From positions 310,001-374,000 of the forward strand of contig NZ_BLAJ01000001.1 of assembly GCF_009176305.1 (NCBI RefSeq): a stretch of DNA of 64,000 nt. Direction: 5' to 3'. The first letter of the stretch is position 1. Each line of letters starts with the position of its first letter. The stretch is from Martinezella dioscoreae. GTDB lineage: Bacteria > Pseudomonadota > Alphaproteobacteria > Rhizobiales > Rhizobiaceae. This document shows positions 16,263 to 25,952 of the stretch, piece after piece. The notes under the pieces were generated by a model that was not told the origin of the DNA, ran no database searches, and saw nothing but the letters and a program-made list of their open reading frames with translations. Made by a program: the position numbers and the translations under genes.

Positions 16263-16678
16263 TGCGGGGAGTGCGGCTTTTGACGAACCACTGTCCCCGT
16301 CTCGGCATGAGCTTGCTTGCGGCTTTGGGGATGATGTTGGCTAGTTCCATGTCGGTGCAGGCTGCAAGCCCTACGCAGCCGCATGAAAATTCGACCAGGG
16401 ACAGTATCCGCTACGCCGTCGCGAGAAACTGGAACGTCGCTCCCGGCCTGGAGGGTGCGAAGCATGTCCGTGTCCATGTGCATCTCAAGCTCAGCCGAAG
16501 CGGAGAAATCGTGGGCGCGCCAAAGGTTACCGTAACCGGCGGTCCCAAGGCGACACAGCAAGCCATCGCGGCAAGCGCAATGCGAGCCGTGCTCCGGGCT
16601 GCCCCGCTCAAGAATCTGCCAACAGATCACTATGACGACTGGAAAGAAGTCACCCTCAACTTCGAACCGGCTCTCTGA
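16262..16678 (+). CDS. secreted stand-alone TolA domain III paralogue
   Basis: 138-residue protein with a cleavable-type signal peptide ([20 protein letters not shown] then AAS) followed directly by a TolA C-terminal domain. It aligns with the end of TolA over about 95 residues: [20 protein letters not shown] versus [32 protein letters not shown] versus [20 protein letters not shown] versus AVRAVLRA, and [11 protein letters not shown] versus YEDWQEVVVNF. It lacks the membrane anchor and Pro-rich stalk, so it should be free in the periplasm. The ATG overlaps the tolA stop (TGATG), giving coupled translation, and tolB follows 28 bases later. The role is unknown; it might bind TolB/Pal or compete with TolA. 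Confidence 0.88.
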   Translation: MRGVRLLTNHCPRLGMSLLAALGMMLASSMSVQAASPTQPHENSTRDSIRYAVARNWNVAPGLEGAKHVRVHVHLKLSRSGEIVGAPKVTVTGGPKATQQAIAASAMRAVLRAAPLKNLPTDHYDDWKEVTLNFEPAL

Positions 16679-16706
16679 CGAATTAATGCTGAAAGGCTTG
16701 ATACAT

Positions 16707-18011
16707 ATGATCAGAAACTCCCTCGTTCGTCTCCTGCTGGTGCTAGCAGGCTTGATGGCTGTGGCATCCACTCCGGCCTATGCCGTGGTCGAGCTCAACA
16801 TCAACAAGGGCAACGTCCAGCCCATGCCGATCGCTATCACAGACCTTCTGTCGAATGATACGCTCGGCCCGCAGATCTCGAGCGTGATCGCCGCCGACCT
16901 GCAGCGCTCCGGACTGTTCGCTCCGATCAACAAGCAGGCCTTCATCGAGAAGATCACCAATCCGGATTCGACCCCGCGCTTCCAGGACTGGACCTCGATC
17001 AACGCGCAGGCTCTCGTGACCGGCCGCGTCACGCAGGAAGGCGGCCGCCTTCGCGCCGAATTCCGCCTCTGGGATACGTTCGGCAACAGCCAGATGATCG
17101 GCCAGCAGTTTTTCGCCCAGCCGGATAACTGGCGCCGTGTCGCGCATATCATCGCCGATGCGATCTATCAGAAGATCACCGGCGAAAAGGGCTATTTCGA
17201 TACCCGCGTCGTTTTCGTCGCCGAAAGCGGCCCGAAGACGGCCCGCAAGACGCAGCTCGGCATCATGGATCAGGACGGCGCCAATGTGCGCATGCTGACC
17301 GACGGCAGTGACCTCGTGCTGACGCCACGCTTCTCGCCGAACCGGCAGGAAGTGACCTACATGTCTTTCGCCAACCAGCAGCCGCGCGTCTATCTGCTGC
17401 AGCTGCAGACGGGCCAGCGCGAACTGGTCGGCAACTTCCCCGGCATGACCTTTTCGCCGCGCTTCTCGCCGGACGGGCAGCGCGTGATCATGAGTCTGCA
17501 GCAGGAAGGCAATGCCAATATCTACACGATGGACCTGCGCTCGCGCACCACGACACGCCTGACCTCGACGGCCGCGATCGATACCTCGCCGTCCTATTCG
17601 CCCGATGGCACGCAGGTTGCCTTCGAAAGCGACCGCGGTGGACAGCCACAGATCTATGTCATGAATGCCGATGGCTCCAACCAGCGCCGCATCTCGTTTG
17701 GTAACGGCTCCTACTCCACGCCGGTTTGGTCGCCGCGCGGTGATCTCATCGCCTTCACCAAGCGTGCCGGCGGCAATTTTTCCATCGGTGTCATGAAGCC
17801 GGACGGTTCCGGTGAGCGAATCCTGACCTCCGGCTCCTACAGCGAGGGACCGACCTGGGCGCCAAACGGCCGCGTCATCATGTTCTTCCGCGCGCCGTCC
17901 GGCGCAAGCGGGCCGCAAATTTATTCGATCGACCTGACCGGTTATAACGAACAGAAGATCCCGACGCCGGGCTTCGCTTCGGACCCGGCATGGTCGCCGC
18001 TTCTCGAGTAA
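16707..18011 (+). CDS. tolB: Tol-Pal beta-propeller protein TolB
   Basis: Periplasmic TolB of 434 residues. A signal peptide ([19 protein letters not shown]) is followed by the N-terminal domain that contacts TolA and a six-bladed propeller with repeated SPDG-type turns ([40 protein letters not shown]). The propeller binds Pal. The start at 16707 (MIRNSLVRL) sits after GAAAGG; an earlier ATG at 16686 is possible. It completes the tolQRAB run before a 150-base gap to pal. Confidence 0.95.
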   Translation: MIRNSLVRLLLVLAGLMAVASTPAYAVVELNINKGNVQPMPIAITDLLSNDTLGPQISSVIAADLQRSGLFAPINKQAFIEKITNPDSTPRFQDWTSINAQALVTGRVTQEGGRLRAEFRLWDTFGNSQMIGQQFFAQPDNWRRVAHIIADAIYQKITGEKGYFDTRVVFVAESGPKTARKTQLGIMDQDGANVRMLTDGSDLVLTPRFSPNRQEVTYMSFANQQPRVYLLQLQTGQRELVGNFPGMTFSPRFSPDGQRVIMSLQQEGNANIYTMDLRSRTTTRLTSTAAIDTSPSYSPDGTQVAFESDRGGQPQIYVMNADGSNQRRISFGNGSYSTPVWSPRGDLIAFTKRAGGNFSIGVMKPDGSGERILTSGSYSEGPTWAPNGRVIMFFRAPSGASGPQIYSIDLTGYNEQKIPTPGFASDPAWSPLLE

Positions 18012-18081
18012 TGAAGGGCTCGCCACTTTATCGCCGCAAAGTCCTGTGACTGGACCGTTTGGCGACAATTTTAGGACATCA

Positions 18082-18112
18082 TTAACCATACTTGTTGGAA
18101 TCGGATTAACCG
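18082..18112. promoter_or_regulatory. candidate CtrA-type boxes upstream of pal
   Basis: TTAACCAT at 18082-18089 and a second TTAACC at 18106-18111 lie in direct orientation in the tolB-pal gap, 55-80 bases before the pal ATG. Similar boxes lie upstream of tolQ and the second OMP gene. Binding is inference. Confidence 0.4.
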
Positions 18113-18164
18113 AACCCGGTTACAGTCTGGCAACCCTGATAGAGACTTATAGGAGAGACCGGCC

Positions 18165-18698
18165 ATGAGCCGTACCGCAACCCAGGCCGTTGGCCACATG
18201 CAAAACCTCGCACGCAACCCGATCATGATCGCGCTTTTCGTCGGCCTTTCTCTGGCTGGCTGCGCTTCCAAGAAGGGTCTGCCGAACGATGCCAACGGTC
18301 TTGGCCTGAACGGTGCCGGCAATGCTACTCCGGGCTCGCCGCAGGACTTCACGGTCAATGTCGGCGACCGCGTTTTCTTCGTTGTTGATAGCTCCTCCAT
18401 CAGCTCCGAAGCTGCCCAGACGCTCGATCGTCAGGCCCAGTGGCTCGCCCGTTATCCGAACTACTCCATCACGGTCGAAGGTCATGCCGACGAGACCGGC
18501 ACGCGCGAGTACAACCTTGCTCTTGGCGCACGTCGCGCAGCAGCTGCGAAAAACTACCTCGCTTCGCGCGGTGTTCCCGCGAACCGCATGAAGACGATTT
18601 CCTACGGCAAGGAGCGCCCGGTCGCTACTTGCGACAACGAATCCTGCTGGTCGCAGAACCGCCGCGCTGTCACCGTGCTCAACGGCGCCGGCTCCTGA
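18165..18698 (+). CDS. pal: peptidoglycan-associated lipoprotein Pal
   Basis: Outer-membrane lipoprotein of 177 residues that binds peptidoglycan through an OmpA-like domain. The lipobox LAGC lies after a hydrophobic signal (IMIALFVGLSLAGC), giving the lipidated Cys near residue 33. The OmpA domain contains the peptidoglycan motif VEGHADETGTREYNLALGAR and ends with NRRAVTVLNGAGS. GGAGAG precedes the ATG. The 150-base leader with TTAACC boxes suggests its own promoter, and a strong terminator follows. Confidence 0.96.
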   Translation: MSRTATQAVGHMQNLARNPIMIALFVGLSLAGCASKKGLPNDANGLGLNGAGNATPGSPQDFTVNVGDRVFFVVDSSSISSEAAQTLDRQAQWLARYPNYSITVEGHADETGTREYNLALGARRAAAAKNYLASRGVPANRMKTISYGKERPVATCDNESCWSQNRRAVTVLNGAGS

Positions 18699-18726
18699 TA
18701 GGCGAAGAAAGACTGATCGAAATGCA

Positions 18727-18758
18727 AAAGGCGGCCTCCTGGCCGCCTTTACTTTTTT
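18727..18758 (+). terminator. Rho-independent terminator after pal
   Basis: Ten-base perfect stem AAAGGCGGCC / GGCCGCCTTT, loop TCCT, followed by AC and six T residues. Strong terminator separating pal from cpoB. Confidence 0.9.
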
Positions 18759-18859
18759 GACCACACTTTGGCCGAACTCCGTTGCTTTTTGAGAGTAATT
18801 GTAAAAATCTCCTGTTCGAGCCCTCCGGCCCGAAGAATCAATAGGACAGGACGATCCAT

Positions 18860-19867
18860 ATGAAAAAACTTGTCGTGGCGAGCATGCTTTGTCTCGCTGC
18901 CGTCGTGGGTAGCGAACGCGATGCTTCTGCCTTGTCGTTGTTCGGAATCCATCTCGGGGGCCGCGAGGCTTCCGCGCAATCGGCTTCCGGCAATTCCCAA
19001 AGACAAGCACAATACGGCCAGGCGCCGGTCATCAACGTTCAAAACAGCGATGCCGAAGTTCGCCTGCAGCAGCTTGAGGACCAGATGCGCCAGCTGAATG
19101 GCCGTGTCGAGGAAATGAGCTATCAGCTGTTGCAGATGCAGGAGACGATCCGCAAGGCGCAGGAAGACAATGAATTCCGCTTCCAGCAGCTTGAAAAGCG
19201 CGGCGGCGGTGCTGCGCCGGCTGCCGGTGGGACGATGAAGAAGAGCGAGGCCGACGTGCCCGCGCAGAGCGGCGGCCAGCAGGACGATATTGCCGGCGTC
19301 ATTACCGATTCGCAGAACGGCAGCGCCGCGCCGCGCGGCGCCGGCGGTGGCAAGCCGCCGAGCCAGCTTGGCTCTATCCAGTTCGACCAGAGCGGCGATC
19401 AGATCGGTTCCTCGATGACGGGGGCCAACAATGGTTCGGGCGCGCCGCCAAGCGCGGGCTCCGGCTCGCAGACGGCTTCGCTCGGCAGCGAGAACGACCA
19501 ATACAAGGCTGCCTACGGTCATGTCCTGTCCGGCGACTATAGCGTCGCCGAACAGGAGTTCCGTCAGTATCTCGACAGCTACCCGAGCAGCTCCCGGGCT
19601 GCGGATGCGAATTTCTGGCTCGGCGAAGCGCTTTATTCGCAAGGCAAGTATAACGAGGCCGCCAAGACTTTTCTGAATGCGCATCAGAAATATAGCACCT
19701 CCGAAAAGGCGCCCGAAATGCTGCTGAAGCTCGGCATGTCGCTCGCGGCGCTCGACAACAAGGACACGGCCTGCGCCACGCTTCGCGAAGTGACCAAGCG
19801 TTATCCCAAGGCCTCCAAGGCTGTGACCGGCAAGGTTGCCAGCGAAGAGAAGCGGCTTGCCTGCTGA
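18860..19867 (+). CDS. cpoB: cell division coordinator CpoB (YbgF)
   Basis: Periplasmic Tol-Pal accessory protein of 335 residues that coordinates outer-membrane constriction with peptidoglycan synthesis in other bacteria. Signal peptide at residues 1-25; coiled coil at about 60-110 (VRLQQLEDQMRQLNGRVEEM...); a low-complexity Gly/Ser/Gln-rich linker at about 115-205; and C-terminal TPRs (YKAAYGHVLSGDYSVAEQEF, ANFWLGEALYSQGKYNEAAK). All domain parts are present. It has its own start region after the pal terminator and is followed 5 bases later by tilS. Confidence 0.92.
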   Translation: MKKLVVASMLCLAAVVGSERDASALSLFGIHLGGREASAQSASGNSQRQAQYGQAPVINVQNSDAEVRLQQLEDQMRQLNGRVEEMSYQLLQMQETIRKAQEDNEFRFQQLEKRGGGAAPAAGGTMKKSEADVPAQSGGQQDDIAGVITDSQNGSAAPRGAGGGKPPSQLGSIQFDQSGDQIGSSMTGANNGSGAPPSAGSGSQTASLGSENDQYKAAYGHVLSGDYSVAEQEFRQYLDSYPSSSRAADANFWLGEALYSQGKYNEAAKTFLNAHQKYSTSEKAPEMLLKLGMSLAALDNKDTACATLREVTKRYPKASKAVTGKVASEEKRLAC

Positions 19868-19872
19868 TTGCC

Positions 19873-21198
19873 ATGCCCATTGACGCTGTGACCAGCGGTG
19901 CCACAGTCCTGATGCCCGAAGCCGCCGCGACGGAATTTCTTCATTCTCTTTCGAAGCCTGCTCATGTTCTGGTCGCCGTTTCCGGCGGCAGTGATTCCAC
20001 CGGGCTTCTGATTGCCCTTGCCGAGCGGCTGAAATCTCATCCTCACAAAGATATTACTCTGAGCGCTGCGACCATCGATCATGGTCTGCGCGCCGCAGCA
20101 GCAGATGAGGCGCGCGAGGTCGCGGCATTCTGTGCTTCGCGCGGCATTCCGCATTTCGTCCGCCGCTGGGAGGGGGAAAAGCCCGAGACCGGCATCATGG
20201 CGGCTGCGCGTGAAGCGCGCTACGGATTGCTCGCAGACCTGGCCTCCGATATTTCGGCCGATGTGATCGTAACAGCCCATACGCTTGATGATCAGCGCGA
20301 GACGATGGCGATGCGCAGCGCGCGCCGCGGGCAGGGCGGTCATGGCACAGGCATTGCTGATGCGGTCTTGTTCGATCGGCGCATCTGGATCGTCAGGCCG
20401 TTTCTCGCCTGTCGGCGGGCGGATATCAGGACCTTTCTCGGGAGGCATGGCCTATCCTGGTTCGACGACCCGAGCAATGAGGATATAAAATACGAGCGTG
20501 TGCGTACGCGCAGAGATCTCCAAGCGGAGCCGATGGCTGGTGTGCCTGTGGATATCGGCGCCGATCGCGCAGCTCTTTCCGAGAGAGCGGCTGCATGGCT
20601 CGATGATTGGGTCACAATTCACGCACAGGCGTCTTGTGTCATCGATCGAGCCGGACTTTCGGCGGATCGGGCAGCTGTCGCTTATGCGCTTTCCTATCTT
20701 GCTGCCGTCTTCGGCGGCAAGGCGTATGCGCCTGGACATGTGCAAATGGAGCGCGTTCTCGAATTTGTGAACAGTGCCAGCCCCGGTCGACGTACGGCCG
20801 GCGGCGTGGTCTTCGACCTCAGGCGCGATGGACTCTATCTTATGCGGGAAAGCCGCAATATCGCGCCGCTGAGGCTGTTGCCGGGCGAGAAAGGCATTTG
20901 GGACGGTCGTTTCGAGATCAGTAATTCGGGCAACGCCCCGGTTCGGATTGTCGCAGCAGGCACGGAAAATATGATTATTTTTCCGGCGACTATGCCGAAG
21001 GGCGTGGTGCTGCGCGCCCGGGCGGCGATGCCGCTCGCGGTGACGGAAGGGGAGGCAAAGGCGGCAGCGGTGACGGTTGTGCCCTATCTTGCGCCCTTCG
21101 ACCGCTTTTTGACACGATTTGACCTCACATTCGCCAATCGCCTTTCTGCGGCCTTTGGCCGCGAAGCCTATATGCGGCTGCCGCTTTCGGTCCTATAG
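19873..21198 (+). CDS. tilS: tRNA(Ile)-lysidine synthase TilS
   Basis: Modifies C34 of the CAT-anticodon tRNA-Ile2 to lysidine with ATP. The 441-residue product has the N-type ATP-pyrophosphatase loop VSGGSDSTGLLIALAE, TIDHGLRAAAADEA, a TAHTLDDQRET motif that anchors the zinc/ATP site, and RPFLACRRADIRTFL. The C-terminal substrate-binding half is less conserved. The gene starts 5 bases after cpoB and precedes ftsH, as in other rhizobia. Complete and intact. Confidence 0.94.
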   Translation: MPIDAVTSGATVLMPEAAATEFLHSLSKPAHVLVAVSGGSDSTGLLIALAERLKSHPHKDITLSAATIDHGLRAAAADEAREVAAFCASRGIPHFVRRWEGEKPETGIMAAAREARYGLLADLASDISADVIVTAHTLDDQRETMAMRSARRGQGGHGTGIADAVLFDRRIWIVRPFLACRRADIRTFLGRHGLSWFDDPSNEDIKYERVRTRRDLQAEPMAGVPVDIGADRAALSERAAAWLDDWVTIHAQASCVIDRAGLSADRAAVAYALSYLAAVFGGKAYAPGHVQMERVLEFVNSASPGRRTAGGVVFDLRRDGLYLMRESRNIAPLRLLPGEKGIWDGRFEISNSGNAPVRIVAAGTENMIIFPATMPKGVVLRARAAMPLAVTEGEAKAAAVTVVPYLAPFDRFLTRFDLTFANRLSAAFGREAYMRLPLSVL

Positions 21199-21228
21199 AC
21201 GGAAAAAACATGCGGCGATGCGGTTTGC

Positions 21229-21257
21229 CTTGGCAAGGGCTTGGCGCAACCCTATGT
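21229..21257 (+). promoter_or_regulatory. candidate sigma-32 heat-shock promoter of ftsH
   Basis: CTTG, 18-base spacer, CCTATGT. This matches the alphaproteobacterial RpoH consensus (CTTG-N17/18-CYTATNT) and ends 57 bases before the ftsH ATG. FtsH is a heat-shock gene in many bacteria. Confidence 0.6.
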
Positions 21258-21314
21258 TAGGGATCAAGTAATGCCGTCGCTCAAGCGGCGGAAGTTTCAG
21301 TGCTGGGGAGTTCG

Positions 21315-23258
21315 ATGAACCCTAATTTTCGTAATTTCGCTCTGTGGGCAATCATAGCTCTGCTGTTGATTGCCCTGTTCAGCATGTTTCAGAACGCGCC
21401 GGCACAAACAGGCTCCAGGGAAATACCGTATTCGCAGTTCCTCCGGGAAGTGGATTCCGGTCGTGTTCGTGACGTGACCGTCACGGGCAACCGCGTTGTC
21501 GGCAGCTATGTCGAAAACGGCACGCCTTTCCAGACCTATGCTCCGGTCGTGGATGACAGCCTGCTTGAACGCCTGCAAAGCAAGAACGTCAACATCGTCG
21601 GCCGTCCGGAATCGGATGGCTCCTCGAGCTTCCTGAGCTATCTCGGCACGCTGCTGCCGATGCTCCTGATCCTCGGCGTCTGGCTGTTCTTCATGCGGCA
21701 GATGCAGGGCGGCTCGCGCGGCGCCATGGGCTTTGGCAAGTCGAAGGCAAAGCTTCTGACGGAGGCACATGGCCGCGTCACCTTCGATGACGTCGCCGGC
21801 GTCGACGAAGCCAAGCAGGATCTGGAAGAAATCGTCGAATTCCTGCGCGATCCGCAGAAGTTCCAGCGCCTCGGCGGTCGTATTCCGCGCGGCGTGCTGC
21901 TTGTCGGACCTCCCGGTACCGGTAAGACGCTTCTGGCGCGCGCCATCGCCGGCGAAGCCAACGTGCCGTTCTTCACCATTTCCGGTTCCGACTTCGTCGA
22001 AATGTTCGTCGGCGTCGGTGCAAGCCGTGTCCGTGACATGTTCGAGCAGGCCAAGAAGAATGCGCCTTGCATCATCTTCATTGACGAAATCGATGCCGTC
22101 GGCCGTCATCGTGGTGCCGGTCTCGGCGGTGGCAACGACGAACGCGAACAGACGCTCAACCAGCTGCTGGTCGAGATGGACGGCTTCGAAGCCAATGAAG
22201 GCATCATCCTGATCGCCGCGACCAACCGTCCCGACGTTCTCGACCCCGCGCTGCTGCGTCCGGGCCGTTTCGACCGTCAGGTTGTGGTGCCGAACCCGGA
22301 TATCGTCGGCCGCGAGCGCATCCTCAAGGTTCACGCTCGCAACGTGCCGCTGGCTCCGAATGTCGATCTCAAGACGCTTGCCCGCGGTACGCCCGGTTTC
22401 TCCGGTGCGGATCTGATGAACCTCGTCAATGAAGCCGCTCTTATGGCCGCCCGCCGCAACAAGCGACTGGTGACGATGCAGGAATTCGAAGACGCCAAGG
22501 ACAAGATTATGATGGGCGCCGAGCGTCGCTCTTCGGCCATGACCGAGGCGGAAAAGAAGCTCACCGCCTATCACGAAGCCGGTCACGCGATTACGGCGCT
22601 CAATGTCGCTGTCGCAGATCCGCTGCACAAGGCGACGATCATTCCGCGCGGCCGTGCGCTTGGCATGGTCATGCAGCTCCCCGAGGGCGACCGCTACTCG
22701 ATGAGCTACAAGTGGATGGTGTCGCGCCTCTGCATCATGATGGGCGGCCGCGTTGCCGAGGAGCTGACCTTCGGCAAGGAGAACATCACCTCCGGCGCAT
22801 CCTCCGATATCGAGCAGGCGACCAAGCTTGCCCGTGCGATGGTCACGCAGTGGGGTTTCTCCGACGAGCTCGGCCAGGTCGCCTATGGCGAGAACCAGCA
22901 GGAAGTCTTCCTCGGCCACTCCGTTTCGCAATCCAAGAACGTTTCGGAAGCGACGGCTCAGAAGATCGATAACGAGGTTCGCCGTCTGATCGACCAAGCC
23001 TATCAGCAGGCCAAGGATATCCTTACCTCCAAGCACGATGAGTTCGTCGCACTGGCGGAAGGCCTGCTCGAATATGAGACGTTGACGGGCGAGGAAATCA
23101 AGGCGCTGATCCGCGGCGAAAAGCCGGCGCGCGACCTCGGTGACGATACGCCGCCGAGCCGTGGTTCGGCCGTCCCGAAGACCGGCGCCAAGAAGGACGG
23201 TTCAGTCGGTGCCAAGGGCGATGAACCCGAAGGCGGTTTCGAACCACAGCCGCGCTAA
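21315..23258 (+). CDS. ftsH: ATP-dependent zinc metalloprotease FtsH
   Basis: Membrane-anchored AAA+ protease of 647 residues that degrades misfolded membrane and regulatory proteins. Two membrane helices bracket a small periplasmic domain (residues about 8-26 and 105-125). AAA domain: Walker A GPPGTGKT, Walker [12 protein letters not shown], second-region-of-homology [20 protein letters not shown]. Protease site: HEAGH zinc motif and the third ligand Asp in [11 protein letters not shown]. The ATG at 21315 has GGGGAG upstream; a GTG 15 bases earlier is less likely. A sigma-32-like promoter precedes and a terminator follows. Confidence 0.97.
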   Translation: MNPNFRNFALWAIIALLLIALFSMFQNAPAQTGSREIPYSQFLREVDSGRVRDVTVTGNRVVGSYVENGTPFQTYAPVVDDSLLERLQSKNVNIVGRPESDGSSSFLSYLGTLLPMLLILGVWLFFMRQMQGGSRGAMGFGKSKAKLLTEAHGRVTFDDVAGVDEAKQDLEEIVEFLRDPQKFQRLGGRIPRGVLLVGPPGTGKTLLARAIAGEANVPFFTISGSDFVEMFVGVGASRVRDMFEQAKKNAPCIIFIDEIDAVGRHRGAGLGGGNDEREQTLNQLLVEMDGFEANEGIILIAATNRPDVLDPALLRPGRFDRQVVVPNPDIVGRERILKVHARNVPLAPNVDLKTLARGTPGFSGADLMNLVNEAALMAARRNKRLVTMQEFEDAKDKIMMGAERRSSAMTEAEKKLTAYHEAGHAITALNVAVADPLHKATIIPRGRALGMVMQLPEGDRYSMSYKWMVSRLCIMMGGRVAEELTFGKENITSGASSDIEQATKLARAMVTQWGFSDELGQVAYGENQQEVFLGHSVSQSKNVSEATAQKIDNEVRRLIDQAYQQAKDILTSKHDEFVALAEGLLEYETLTGEEIKALIRGEKPARDLGDDTPPSRGSAVPKTGAKKDGSVGAKGDEPEGGFEPQPR

Positions 23259-23631
23259 AGGCGCGAGGCGTTCAATCTCGGTTGAGAGGCCAGCCACCTG
23301 TTTCAGGTGACTGGCCTTTTGTTTCGGAGAGGGCAGAAAGGCGTAACGCTTCCGATGTTGATCAGCCCTTGTGGCAACTGGCGGGTGGGGCAAAGTAATG
23401 CGGAGGCAGTAGGCTGTGAATTGGACTATTGTCGGTCTCGACCTGGTACGGTTTTTTAGTGCTTATTAATGGTAACGCGTTGTAATAGGCGTTCTCGGTA
23501 ATTTAAGTGCCGAGTTTTACAATCTGTGGCATGAGCCACAAGCATCGATGTTTGCAGTGTCGCTTGCTTTGGGGCGGCGATATCGATGCCGCTGCAGTCC
23601 CGATGAGGACGCGGCAACGACAGGAGTGCAT
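23259..23631. other. ftsH-glmM intergenic region
   Basis: About 370 bases. It holds the ftsH terminator at 23288-23323; the rest, including an AT-richer part around 23440-23510, shows no gene and presumably carries the glmM promoter. Confidence 0.5.
23288..23323 (+). terminator. Rho-independent terminator after ftsH
   Basis: Stem GGCCAGCCACCTG / CAGGTGACTGGCC (one C-A mismatch), loop TTT, followed by TTTTGTTT. Confidence 0.85.
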
Positions 23632-24984
23632 ATGAAACGTCGTTATTTCGGAACTGACGGAATTCGCGGTCAATCCAATATCTATCCGATGACGCCGGAT
23701 CTTGCCATGCGCGTAGGTATCGCTGCCGGCACGATCTTCCATCGAGGCAGCCATCGCCATCGCGTCGTTATCGGCAAGGATACGCGCCTTTCCGGCTATA
23801 TGCTGGAAAATGCCATGGTGGCGGGATTTACCGCGGCCGGTGTCGATGCCTTCGTTCTCGGCCCTATCCCGACACCCGCTGTCGCCATGCTGACGCGCTC
23901 GCTGCGCGCCGATATCGGCGTGATGATCTCTGCCTCGCACAATCCCTACGAGGATAACGGCATCAAGCTTTTCGGGCCGGATGGTTACAAGCTCTCCGAT
24001 GATCTGGAAATGAGAATCGAGGAGATGCTCGACAAGGACATGTCGGAGCATCTTGCCAAGTCGGAGAATATCGGTCGCGCCAAGCGTATCGATGGCGTGC
24101 ATGACCGTTATATCGAACATGCCAAGCGCACGCTGCCGCGCGATGTGACGCTGCAGGGTCTGCGGATCGCCATCGACTGTGCCAACGGCGCCGCCTACAA
24201 GGTCGCTCCGGCCGCTCTTTGGGAGCTCGGCGCCGACGTCGTCACCATCGGCAATGAGCCGAATGGCACGAATATCAATCTGAACTGCGGCTCCACCAGC
24301 CCCGTTGCCCTGCAGAAAAAGGTGGACGAAGTCCGCGCCGATATCGGTATCGCGCTCGATGGGGATGCCGACCGTGTCATCATCGTCGATGAGACCGGCA
24401 CGATCATCGACGGCGACCAGCTGATGGCCGTCATTGCCGAAAGCTGGGCCGAGAGCCAGACGCTGCGCGGCAATGGTATTGTCGCAACCGTGATGTCCAA
24501 TCTCGGCCTCGAGCGCTTCCTGGACGATCGTGGCATGTCGCTTGCGCGCACGGCCGTCGGCGACCGCTATGTCGTCGAGCATATGCGCCAGCACAATTAC
24601 AATGTCGGCGGCGAGCAGTCCGGCCACATCGTATTGTCCGACTATGGCACGACGGGCGACGGCCTCGTGGCTGCGCTGCAGATCCTTGCTGCGGTGAAGC
24701 GCACGGGCAAGCCGGTCAGTGAAGTCTGTCGCCGTTTCGAACCGGTACCGCAGCTGCTGCGCAATGTCCGCATTTCCGGCGGCAAGCCACTGGAGGACAT
24801 TCAGGTGCGCCAGGCAATTGCCGATGCGGAAAGCGAGCTTTCCCGCAACGGCCGTCTGGTGATCCGCCCTTCCGGCACCGAGCCCCTGATCCGCGTCATG
24901 GCGGAAGGCGACGATCGCGGCCAGATCGAACGTATCGTCGGCGGACTGATCGACGTGATCTCGAATGTGCGTTCGGCCGCTTGA
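23632..24984 (+). CDS. glmM: phosphoglucosamine mutase GlmM
   Basis: Interconverts glucosamine-6-phosphate and glucosamine-1-phosphate for UDP-GlcNAc, the precursor of peptidoglycan and lipid A. 450 residues: [15 protein letters not shown] at the start, the phosphoserine loop [17 protein letters not shown] with the catalytic Ser (about residue 102), the Mg loop [10 protein letters not shown], the sugar loop GGEQSGHIV, and the phosphate loop [13 protein letters not shown]. Complete. SD CAGGAG lies 8 bases before the ATG. A long perfect terminator follows. Confidence 0.97.
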   Translation: MKRRYFGTDGIRGQSNIYPMTPDLAMRVGIAAGTIFHRGSHRHRVVIGKDTRLSGYMLENAMVAGFTAAGVDAFVLGPIPTPAVAMLTRSLRADIGVMISASHNPYEDNGIKLFGPDGYKLSDDLEMRIEEMLDKDMSEHLAKSENIGRAKRIDGVHDRYIEHAKRTLPRDVTLQGLRIAIDCANGAAYKVAPAALWELGADVVTIGNEPNGTNINLNCGSTSPVALQKKVDEVRADIGIALDGDADRVIIVDETGTIIDGDQLMAVIAESWAESQTLRGNGIVATVMSNLGLERFLDDRGMSLARTAVGDRYVVEHMRQHNYNVGGEQSGHIVLSDYGTTGDGLVAALQILAAVKRTGKPVSEVCRRFEPVPQLLRNVRISGGKPLEDIQVRQAIADAESELSRNGRLVIRPSGTEPLIRVMAEGDDRGQIERIVGGLIDVISNVRSAA

Positions 24985-25010
24985 GCAAACGAAAGAAGTA
25001 ATTCCGGAAT

Positions 25011-25050
25011 AATACTATGGCCGCCTCGTCGAGGCGGCCATAGTATTTTC
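25011..25050 (+). terminator. Rho-independent terminator after glmM
   Basis: Seventeen-base perfect stem AATACTATGGCCGCCTC / GAGGCGGCCATAGTATT with a 3-base loop GTC, followed by TT. It lies between convergent glmM and the SH3 gene and may work in both directions. Confidence 0.85.
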
Positions 25051-25071
25051 AGTTTCGGCATGATGGTCAGC

Positions 25072-25632
25072 CTACTGGAACGTTTCTCCGGGATAGGCGC
25101 CCCAAAGCTTGTCCTGCCTGACATAGCCTCTGGCGGAATGCTCCCGGACCGAAACACGACACCAGGTCCCAGTGCAGGATTGCAGCGAGACCAGTACGCG
25201 CGGCTGCAGCTCCGCGATTGCCTTGGCGGCGGGATTCGGATCGGTGCGCAGCATGGCATTCTTCGTCAGCCACGGGGCGACTACGGCCGTCCGTGTTCCG
25301 GAGAGCAGGGCGCTGTGCATCCAGCCGGTCACTCCGGTATCATCGCGCACCTGTCGCCAATGGCCATATTCGTCGATGATTTCCAAGGGAAGACCCGGCT
25401 TCATATAGATCCATTTCGTGGCATAGATCGTCGAAGGCCCGACGCGCATGCGCGCCTTATGAGCTCGGAGCGAAACGTAGCGCGGGATCGGCAAGCCCGT
25501 CTCGCGCCCTTTGTTCCAAGCAGTGGCCGTGGCTGCCGCCGGCTTGACCGGCATCGTGCCTGCCAGTGTGACGGAGCTCAAGAAGATAAGAGCAAGGCCC
25601 AGGCCGGCCCATATTGTTCGACGGTAAGTCAG
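25072..25632 (-). CDS. secreted bacterial SH3 domain protein with apparent CTG start
   Basis: Secreted protein with two SH3b-like segments: LRAHKARMRVGPSTIYATKW (about residues 54-73) and NAMLRTDPNPAAKAIAELQP (about 125-145), each ending in a W-containing strand. Bacterial SH3 domains commonly bind peptidoglycan. No ATG or GTG exists upstream in frame; the first candidate TTG (25581) would cut the signal peptide in half. A perfect AGGAGG lies six bases before a CTG at 25632, and starting there gives TYRRTIWAGLGLALIFLSS, a complete signal peptide. I therefore chose CTG. An unseen frameshift upstream is the alternative, but the frame is closed by a TAA six codons earlier. Confidence 0.75.
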   Translation of the reverse strand: MTYRRTIWAGLGLALIFLSSVTLAGTMPVKPAAATATAWNKGRETGLPIPRYVSLRAHKARMRVGPSTIYATKWIYMKPGLPLEIIDEYGHWRQVRDDTGVTGWMHSALLSGTRTAVVAPWLTKNAMLRTDPNPAAKAIAELQPRVLVSLQSCTGTWCRVSVREHSARGYVRQDKLWGAYPGETFQ

Positions 25633-25952
25633 CGACTTCCTCCTGAATTATCTCCCGGCCGAAGCACTGTAATGGTTTGTTTCTTGCCAATTGGTTTAGA
25701 GGGTCGGGCCTGGCTTTGTGCCCGGACGCTGTGTTCCTGTGAGGAAATAGAGGAAGCGGGTAATCGTATCCCATTCTCTTTATTTAAAAATCAATGTTCT
25801 CTAATATATAAAATAAAGTATAATTTCTGAATAAACAGGGTAAATATTCGTAGTTAATCAGGTTTTAACTCCTTTTCATCATTATCCCTGTCATGTCTTT
25901 TCAATTGGCAAGCATTTGCTGTGCCAAGGGCAAGAAATTTGGAGCCAAAGCC
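25633..25952. other. intergenic region with AT-rich tract
   Basis: About 320 bases between divergent genes. The stretch 25780-25860 is markedly AT-rich compared with the rest of the window and probably contains the promoter of the following outer-membrane protein gene. No RNA gene was recognised. Confidence 0.5.

Noticed and set aside
21297..23036. 579-codon minus-strand frame antisense to ftsH
   Set aside because: No recognisable domain; the plus-strand FtsH carries all AAA and protease motifs.
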